NCBI GenBank assembly: GCA_019192545.1
Contig: JAHCMI010000031.1
Coordinates: forward strand, 26,613 to 90,612
Source of the DNA: Rivularia sp. MS3
GTDB lineage: Bacteria; Cyanobacteriota; Cyanobacteriia; Cyanobacteriales; Nostocaceae
Direction: 5' to 3'
DNA: 64,000 nucleotides
Shown here: positions 58,658 to 64,000 of the stretch, piece after piece
Numbering within the stretch: the stretch's first letter is position 1
How the letters are laid out: each line of letters opens with the position of its first letter
Translations under genes and position numbers: made by a program
The notes under the pieces: model-generated
What the model was told of the DNA's origin: nothing
What the model saw: only the letters and a program-made list of their open reading frames with translations
The model's database searches: none

Positions 58658-61495
58658 CTATGTGAAATGTTGCATTAATAACGATTCTAACTTAACAATA
58701 CCAATTGGCTTACTGACAAAATCATTTGCTCCAGCTTGAATAAATTTATGCCGTGAATTTTCGTCTTTACCAGGTGTCATGACTATGACAATTGTATCTT
58801 CTAAAGCAGGAATTTTTCGCAAATCTGCAAGTAAATCTAAGCCATTGAAGTTACCTAACTGAATATCTAGCAAAATCAAATGTGGCTGAAAAATACGAAT
58901 TTTTTCCAAGAAATCTTTTCCATCTGATATCCATTCAACTTGATACCCTATTGTTTGTAAATAATCCTGTAGCAGTCTGCCAGTATGTTCGTCATCTTCT
59001 ATTAAGAAAATACGCTTATTAGTTAAATTGTTTTTTTCAGCTATATCATTCTCAAGATAGTGAACTTTTGCTTCCCATTTGTTTATTTCCTTCTCTTCAT
59101 CAAATTCATTGTCGGGAAGAAACAAAGTAAATCGACTACCCTTTTGGGGAGTTGATTCTACCGTTACATCTCCACCGTGCAAGCGAGCTAACTTACGAGT
59201 TAAAGCTAAACCTAAACCAGTGCCCTCATACTGACGATTTAATTTAGAATCAAGTTGTTTAAAAGGTTCAAATAAATATTGAAAATGATGCGATTGGATG
59301 CCTATACCAGTATCCGATACTCGAAATGCAATTCCTTGAGGTAGTTTTATCACCTGTAACGAAACTTTCCCTTCAGAGGTGAACTTGATTGCATTCGTAA
59401 GTAAATTCAATAACATTTGTTTGATTCTACGTTCGTCAGCAACGCATAAATCTGCCTTTTTATCGATTGTATAACTTAACTCTAACCCTTTGTTTTCCGC
59501 AAGTTCTCGCACCGTTGAAATAACGTATTGACATAAATCTTCTACTTGCAAAGGAAACAAAGATAAATCTTCTTTTCCTGCTTCTACTTTTGATAAATCC
59601 AGAATATCATTGATTAATTCTAATAAATGTACGCCACTGCTATAAATACAATCAATATACTCTTTTTGTTTATCATTCATAGAGCCTACAATCTCTTGTT
59701 GTAGCAACTGCGATAAACCCATAATTGCATTTAAAGGGGTTCTCAATTCATGACTCATAGTTGCTAAAAACTCGCTTTTTGCTCTACTACCAACTTCTGC
59801 TGCTTCTTTGCTTTCGCGCAATTGTAATTCTGTTTCTTTACGCTCGCTGATATCTTCAACAATTGCTAGAAAAAACTTTGGCTTGCCATTTGCGCGTGCA
59901 ATCAGCGAAATGCTTAAATGAGTCCAAATTTTATGGCTATTTTTGTGTAAAAGCTGTCTTTCAATTTCTAAACGCTCAATGTTGCCCAGCATTAATTGCT
60001 TGTAAAGTTCTACATCGTTGTTTTCAAAACAGAGATAATTTGCAAAACTTTCGCGATGAATATCGTGAAAATTATAATCGAGCATTGTACAGAGCGCCGG
60101 ATTTATATTGACAATTCTTCCTCTTATATCTACTAAACAGATACCGATAGAAGAACGTTCAAAAATTGCTTTAAATTGTGCTTCGCTTTGCTGTAAACTT
60201 TTCTGTGCAGCTTTTTTCTCACTGGCTTCTATTGCGAATGTCACAAAATCTGCAACAGAAATAGCAATACTTTTTTCATCCGATTTCCACTGATGCCAAG
60301 CATTTACATTGTCATCACTGTATACAAAACATACTATACCCGCTACATTACCTCTCAGCCAAATTGGTACATTTAATACAGATGCAACACCAAATGTGGC
60401 AATATAAAATTTAAATAGCTCTCGAACAACATTTGTTTCTACAACATTATCTGAATAGTTTTGACCTCTATCTAAAACTGCAAAATAATTTGGATAGTTT
60501 TGTTTTTTTAAAGTAATCGATTTTGAATGTTTTTTCTCTTCACAATTATATAAATCTATATTTGTTAATTCAGAATTTTTTTGATTATATAACCAAACGC
60601 CAATTTGTTTGATATCTAAATTCAACCCTACATTTTCTGTTATTTCCCGTACAGATTGAGTGATATTTCCTTGAATATAAGTTCTACTGCTACCTAGTTT
60701 TCTCAGAATTTTACTTTGAGTTTTTAAAAGATTATCTTTTTTTTGCAACGCTGTTTCTATCCGATTGCGTTCCGTAATATTTCTAATTGCTACTACACGA
60801 ATATTTTGAGATAAATTAGAAATGGTTTTCGCTTGGATTTCTGCTAAGAATGTAGAGCCATCTTTCCTTTTTGCAGTCACTTGATAGGGGTGTTCATTGC
60901 CACTTAAAATATTTTGACTAATTAATTGTTGCGATTCTGATGTAACTAATTCATAGCCGTTTTTACCAATTAGCTCTTCAACTTTGTAACCCGTCATCTG
61001 GGCTAAAGCATAATTTGCATCTAGAATAACTCCTCTATCGTGTAGTATTATTCCCTCAAAAGTCGCTGCCGACAAAAAACGCCATTTAGCGTTTTCGCTC
61101 TCTTGTATCTTGCCATAATCAAATTTTCTACGTCTTTCAATCGCAGATACTATTGCCCGTCTCAAACAACTACTGCTATCATCTATTACCGTTACTTCGT
61201 CTGCTCCAAACTTGATAGCTTTTTGTAAATCCGCTTCGTCTTCATTTTCACTCAAGACTATAATTGCAGTATTACTTAACTGCGAACGAACTAAGGAGAT
61301 ACTGTCGAAATCTTGAATACCGCTCAACGGTAAATCTAAAATAGCCGCGTCAATTGAATTAAACCTCAATACCGACTGAATCTCAGATAAATCGTTTACT
61401 ACACTTACTTTATAAGGTATAAGTGCCGTTGGCAGCCAATCTCTATCCTTGTGTTTATTCTTTACTAGTAGAATACAATATTTATTCGGTATCAT
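58658..61495 (-). CDS. Hybrid sensor kinase: degenerate receiver-PAS-GAF-PAS-kinase-receiver
   Basis: A 945-residue cytoplasmic protein (ATG 61495; an upstream TTG frame is possible). The first receiver (about 5-118) keeps an Asp in AILDLPL but lacks the acidic pair (LLVKNKHKD) and the conserved Lys (VTVIDD), so it is probably a pseudo-receiver. Then come PAS (about 137-255), GAF (about 285-435), PAS (about 455-575), HisKA with His near 582 ([10 protein letters not shown]), HATPase ([14 protein letters not shown]) and a C-terminal receiver with intact FLIEDDE, Asp near 873 and Lys (VSKP). It can likely phosphorylate and relay to its own receiver. No partner gene is adjacent. Confidence 0.9.
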   Translation of the reverse strand: MIPNKYCILLVKNKHKDRDWLPTALIPYKVSVVNDLSEIQSVLRFNSIDAAILDLPLSGIQDFDSISLVRSQLSNTAIIVLSENEDEADLQKAIKFGADEVTVIDDSSSCLRRAIVSAIERRRKFDYGKIQESENAKWRFLSAATFEGIILHDRGVILDANYALAQMTGYKVEELIGKNGYELVTSESQQLISQNILSGNEHPYQVTAKRKDGSTFLAEIQAKTISNLSQNIRVVAIRNITERNRIETALQKKDNLLKTQSKILRKLGSSRTYIQGNITQSVREITENVGLNLDIKQIGVWLYNQKNSELTNIDLYNCEEKKHSKSITLKKQNYPNYFAVLDRGQNYSDNVVETNVVRELFKFYIATFGVASVLNVPIWLRGNVAGIVCFVYSDDNVNAWHQWKSDEKSIAISVADFVTFAIEASEKKAAQKSLQQSEAQFKAIFERSSIGICLVDIRGRIVNINPALCTMLDYNFHDIHRESFANYLCFENNDVELYKQLMLGNIERLEIERQLLHKNSHKIWTHLSISLIARANGKPKFFLAIVEDISERKETELQLRESKEAAEVGSRAKSEFLATMSHELRTPLNAIMGLSQLLQQEIVGSMNDKQKEYIDCIYSSGVHLLELINDILDLSKVEAGKEDLSLFPLQVEDLCQYVISTVRELAENKGLELSYTIDKKADLCVADERRIKQMLLNLLTNAIKFTSEGKVSLQVIKLPQGIAFRVSDTGIGIQSHHFQYLFEPFKQLDSKLNRQYEGTGLGLALTRKLARLHGGDVTVESTPQKGSRFTLFLPDNEFDEEKEINKWEAKVHYLENDIAEKNNLTNKRIFLIEDDEHTGRLLQDYLQTIGYQVEWISDGKDFLEKIRIFQPHLILLDIQLGNFNGLDLLADLRKIPALEDTIVIVMTPGKDENSRHKFIQAGANDFVSKPIGIVKLESLLMQHFT

Positions 61496-61832
61496 GCTCG
61501 TCACCAATAGAGCAATTGTTTGTCAACGACGTAATCAAAGCATTATTAGTGTCTCACAATAAGCCACAAATTTCTGAAAATATCAATCCGGGCATTAATT
61601 TTTGCGAGACTTAATCCGTTAAAGCTAAGTGTAAACCACGATAAACATTGCTATTTCTAAATTTATAATTCTAGCTGTGTATTTACAATTAATTTTAGCT
61701 GACAATATTGCTGTAAAATTTTTATATATATTATGGAATAATACTACATAACTTATATTTAAATCTTTAGATGGATAAATTTAGTTATTGAAGCTGTTCT
61801 AAAATAGTAAGCAGTTATTGTCTTCGATTTGA
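61496..61832. other. Spacer upstream of the hybrid kinase
   Basis: An AT-rich 337-bp stretch. I see no intact gene; it ends at the relic described next. Confidence 0.35.
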
Positions 61833-62018
61833 GTATGGACGCAGCTCCGGGCAGTACGAAATGATAGAGTTTATATTACAGACGGTAATTCTTACTTTAA
61901 TCGTCCCGGACCGCGTTTAGTTGATTCCTTAGAAATTTTAGCAGAAATTATTCACCCAGAAATCTTTCAATTCGGTTATCAAGGTAAAGCTTGGGAACAG
62001 TTAACCTTTAACCTTTAA
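61833..62018 (+). pseudogene. C-terminal relic of a periplasmic binding (cobalamin/iron-type) protein
   Basis: An open stretch of 61 codons plus stop without a start codon reads [19 protein letters not shown], then [20 protein letters not shown] and [10 protein letters not shown]. This is the C-terminal end of BtuF-like/TroA-type ABC-binding proteins, which in cyanobacteria end with a very similar [17 protein letters not shown] segment. The N-terminal 200 or more residues are missing, and a stop codon lies directly upstream in frame. It is a gene fragment, and its stop overlaps the end of the emfourin-like gene on the other strand. Confidence 0.65.
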
Positions 62019-62314
62019 CCTATTTTCCTATTAGACATTATCCATTCAATTAAAGGTATCAAATTATTGGGTATGGCGCTTTCTGCTACCGTTACCGTAT
62101 TTTGCCTACAATCATCTTCCACTGTCAAAGTATATTGAAAGCGATCGCGCTGTTTGGAATCTGCGGCTATATATACAGGTAAATCAAAGAAATTTGCAGA
62201 ATCGATCAATATCTGAACTTCTTGGGCTTGCTCCTGCGGTAATTTTGCTGTATCGATTTCAATTGTTTTACTTATGCCAGCAAAACCACCGCTTCGCTCT
62301 AGAGAAATTAACAT
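62015..62314 (-). CDS. Emfourin-like M4 protease inhibitor
   Basis: A 99-residue soluble protein beginning [20 protein letters not shown], with a DYxLTVED-like strand ([19 protein letters not shown]) and a helical end. This matches the pattern of emfourin, the inhibitor of protealysin-like M4 metalloproteases encoded beside the protease in Serratia. The M4 protease gene here lies directly upstream on the same strand with a 303-bp gap, which supports the pairing. There is no signal peptide, so inhibition would be intracellular, as expected for protealysin-type enzymes. A function other than inhibition has not been ruled out. Confidence 0.7.
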   Translation of the reverse strand: MLISLERSGGFAGISKTIEIDTAKLPQEQAQEVQILIDSANFFDLPVYIAADSKQRDRFQYTLTVEDDCRQNTVTVAESAIPNNLIPLIEWIMSNRKIG

Positions 62315-62349
62315 TTTGTCCGAACATCAAAAAAGGGAAGAGTAGAAGG

Positions 62350-62595
62350 AGTAGTTGTCTGTACTATTAAAAATGACGGGTGAGGGTTAGGAGTGGGGTA
62401 GGGGGAGCAGGGGAAGAAAAAGCCTTTATGTGATACCCGTCAAAACTAATGAAATGAATTAGTAGTTTGTGCCATTAAAATTGAAGGGTTAATTAATATA
62501 ACCGCAGAGAGCGCAGAGTACGCTGAGAAAAGAAAAAGAAGAGAAGTTGAGAAGCGATTTTTACCCATCCTATTTTATGGGACAGACCATTAGTA
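62350..62595. repeat. Two adjacent TA-type MITE copies between protease and inhibitor genes
   Basis: The left end TAGTTGTCTGTACTATTA and the right end (reverse complement TACTAATGGTCTGTCCCATA) resemble the element at 5107-5242. An internal pair (CCCGTCAAAACTAAT and TTAGTAGTTTGTGCCATTAA, about 62438-62480) suggests two copies side by side, the second about 62457-62595. A CGCAGAGAGCGCAGAGTACG motif lies inside. There is no coding capacity. Confidence 0.55.
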
Positions 62596-62617
62596 GGAAA
62601 AAAATAATTGTAAATAT

Positions 62618-63703
62618 TCACTGTAACACTCCGACTTGTTTCCAGGCATTATTTACGGCTTGTTGCTCGCTGCTTGATTCACCATAAAGTTCTTGTGCAA
62701 CTGCAATTGTGATTTCTGCGGCTTGTTTAATATTGGCTTTGGAATCAAGCTTTTCACACAGGGTAACGTACCAAATTTTCCCAGCTTTCTCCCAAGCGTA
62801 GCCACCTATCTCCGTTGCTGCAAGATAAAAAGCTCGATTGGGTATACCCGAATTTATATGTACTCCGCCATTATCTTTCGTACCTTTATAGATATCTTTC
62901 ATATGTGCTGGCTGTGGATCTTTTCCAAGTACTGGATCGTTGTAAGCTGTACCTGGCGATTTCATCGAGCGAATTGCTTCACCTTGTACTTTTTCGGTAA
63001 ATAATTCTACTCCAATTAACCAATCAGCTTCATTTGCTGTTTGATTGTTGATTCGCTGTTTGACTAAAGAACCAAATACATCCGAAAATGACTCATTGAG
63101 TGCCCCAGATTCACCGAAATAGATTAAATCAGCTTCATATTGCGTCACTCCGTGGGTTAATTCATGCCCGATGACATCAGCTGACTTGGTAAAACGGTTG
63201 AAAAGTTCGCCGTCACCATCACCATAAACCATTTGACTGCCGTTCCAAAATGCATTTTCGTAATCTTTGCCGTAATGTACCGTAGAATCTAAACGCAAAC
63301 CTTTATCATCAATAGAGTTGCGATCGCAAACTTCTTTAAAAAAGTCGTAAGTAGCGCCAGCAGCATCATAGGCTTCGTTGACGGCTTCATCTTCAGTGGC
63401 TGCATCCCCTTCGCTGCGTACTATTTCCCCAGGAAGTTCCTGCAAATTTTTTGCATCATATATATTACGATTTTTTCCACTTGTTTGCGGCGTAACTTGC
63501 ATGTTACCCAAGTTAAACCGTCTGCCGCGAATCTGTGCCGAAAGATTTAAAGTTTCAAAAGCCCATTCGCGCTGTCTTGGGGAACCATTAACCGCCATTT
63601 GTTCTAACATGTAAGGCGGTACTATACAACAAATAGGACATCTGTTATCAAGTAAATGCTTGAACCCGAAACCATGCGATTTTGTCCGTTTTTTTCGAGC
63701 CAT
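62618..63703 (-). CDS. M4 family metalloprotease (protealysin-like)
   Basis: A 361-residue thermolysin-family zinc protease without a signal peptide. The short N-terminal propeptide (about 1-50) contains CCIVPPYMLEQM, the PPY/PPL motif of protealysin precursors. Zinc ligands are His180 and His184 in GHELTHG with Glu181 as base, and Glu204 in ALNESFSD as third ligand. His282 in DNGGVHINSGIPNRAFY is the transition-state His. The length is shorter than secreted thermolysins because the long propeptide is absent. A GGGAGAA ribosome site precedes the ATG. The emfourin-like gene follows. It probably acts in the cytoplasm or is released by an unknown route. Confidence 0.9.
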   Translation of the reverse strand: MARKKRTKSHGFGFKHLLDNRCPICCIVPPYMLEQMAVNGSPRQREWAFETLNLSAQIRGRRFNLGNMQVTPQTSGKNRNIYDAKNLQELPGEIVRSEGDAATEDEAVNEAYDAAGATYDFFKEVCDRNSIDDKGLRLDSTVHYGKDYENAFWNGSQMVYGDGDGELFNRFTKSADVIGHELTHGVTQYEADLIYFGESGALNESFSDVFGSLVKQRINNQTANEADWLIGVELFTEKVQGEAIRSMKSPGTAYNDPVLGKDPQPAHMKDIYKGTKDNGGVHINSGIPNRAFYLAATEIGGYAWEKAGKIWYVTLCEKLDSKANIKQAAEITIAVAQELYGESSSEQQAVNNAWKQVGVLQ

Positions 63704-63949
63704 CTAAAGATGTTCTCCCTTTTTAGATTGTAGATTTCACATTAAGAACGAACTGATAAAATTTGTATGTTAAGAACATTCTTAGCTGTGGATTTTCACC
63801 GAAGCACAACTTGATTTAATTGCATTCGATATTTTACTTAACGAGTTTAAATCATAAAATGAATGGGAATGTTGGCTATGTTACTTATTGCTGTTTTCTT
63901 AATGCAATAGAGATAATATTTTTTATTGCTATTTGATATTTGTTTATAT

Positions 63950-64000
63950 GGCTCTTCAGTACTTAGTATGCTAAAAATACAATTAGATAAGTGAATTGAA
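63950..64000. mobile_element. Left end of an ISL3-type element (continues past right edge)
   Basis: GGCTCTTCAGTACTTAGTAT followed by GCTAAAAATA matches the terminal inverted repeat of the elements at 6934 and 19461. The right end lies outside the window, so it may be another MITE or a complete insertion sequence. Confidence 0.55.

Overview
This window comes from a filamentous, probably heterocyst-forming cyanobacterium (Nostocales-like). The evidence is a Mg-chelatase ChlI gene, a dapF/hfq divergent pair, an alpha-carbonic anhydrase, several GAF/PAS histidine kinases of cyanobacterial type, many HIP1 palindromes (GCGATCGC), heptanucleotide short tandem repeats (CTAACTC-type) between genes, and several families of short inverted-repeat elements. 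The DNA is AT-rich and genes are mostly monocistronic with long repeat-filled spacers. Species cannot be named from the sequence alone.

Layout. 0-5 kb: a partial galactose-oxidase-like (copper radical oxidase) gene runs off the left edge, then a three-gene osmoprotectant ABC transporter. 5-11.5 kb: a histidine kinase with an ethylene-receptor-type membrane domain and a large kinase with four GAF domains that look like cyanobacteriochrome modules. 11.5-19.5 kb: a red-chlorophyll-catabolite-reductase-like gene, a giant CheB-CheR-PAS-kinase-receiver fusion, and an aldehyde dehydrogenase followed by a lipocalin-like protein. 19.9-30 kb: hisS, alpha-carbonic anhydrase, a two-gene P-loop/STAND ATPase operon, chlI and a small membrane protein. 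30-37 kb: a serine hydrolase, a second aldehyde dehydrogenase near two small putative binding proteins and a RidA-like protein, an NAD-dependent epimerase-like protein and a histidine kinase with a large internal deletion. 37-50 kb: a CHASE2 Ser/Thr kinase, a DMT exporter, a DUF1400-type alpha/beta hydrolase, truB, a lipoprotein metallophosphoesterase and a two-partner-secretion adhesin. 49-64 kb: dapF, hfq, a KefB-like antiporter with TrkA domains, two large sensor kinases, a photolyase/cryptochrome, an S4 RNA-binding protein, a relic of a periplasmic binding protein, and a protealysin-like M4 protease with a downstream emfourin-like inhibitor.

Themes. Sensory signalling dominates (five intact histidine kinases, one broken one and one Ser/Thr kinase). 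Three kinases share almost the same catalytic C-terminus behind quite different sensors. The spacers carry at least three families of small non-autonomous elements. One family has two copies with perfect 8-bp target duplications and a third copy cut by the right edge; another has two copies with TNA duplications; a third has TA ends. The best candidates for new biology are the ethylene-domain kinase, the four-GAF kinase, the P-loop/STAND pair, the aldehyde dehydrogenase/lipocalin-like neighbourhoods and the protease/inhibitor pair. No CRISPR array, tRNA or rRNA was recognised.
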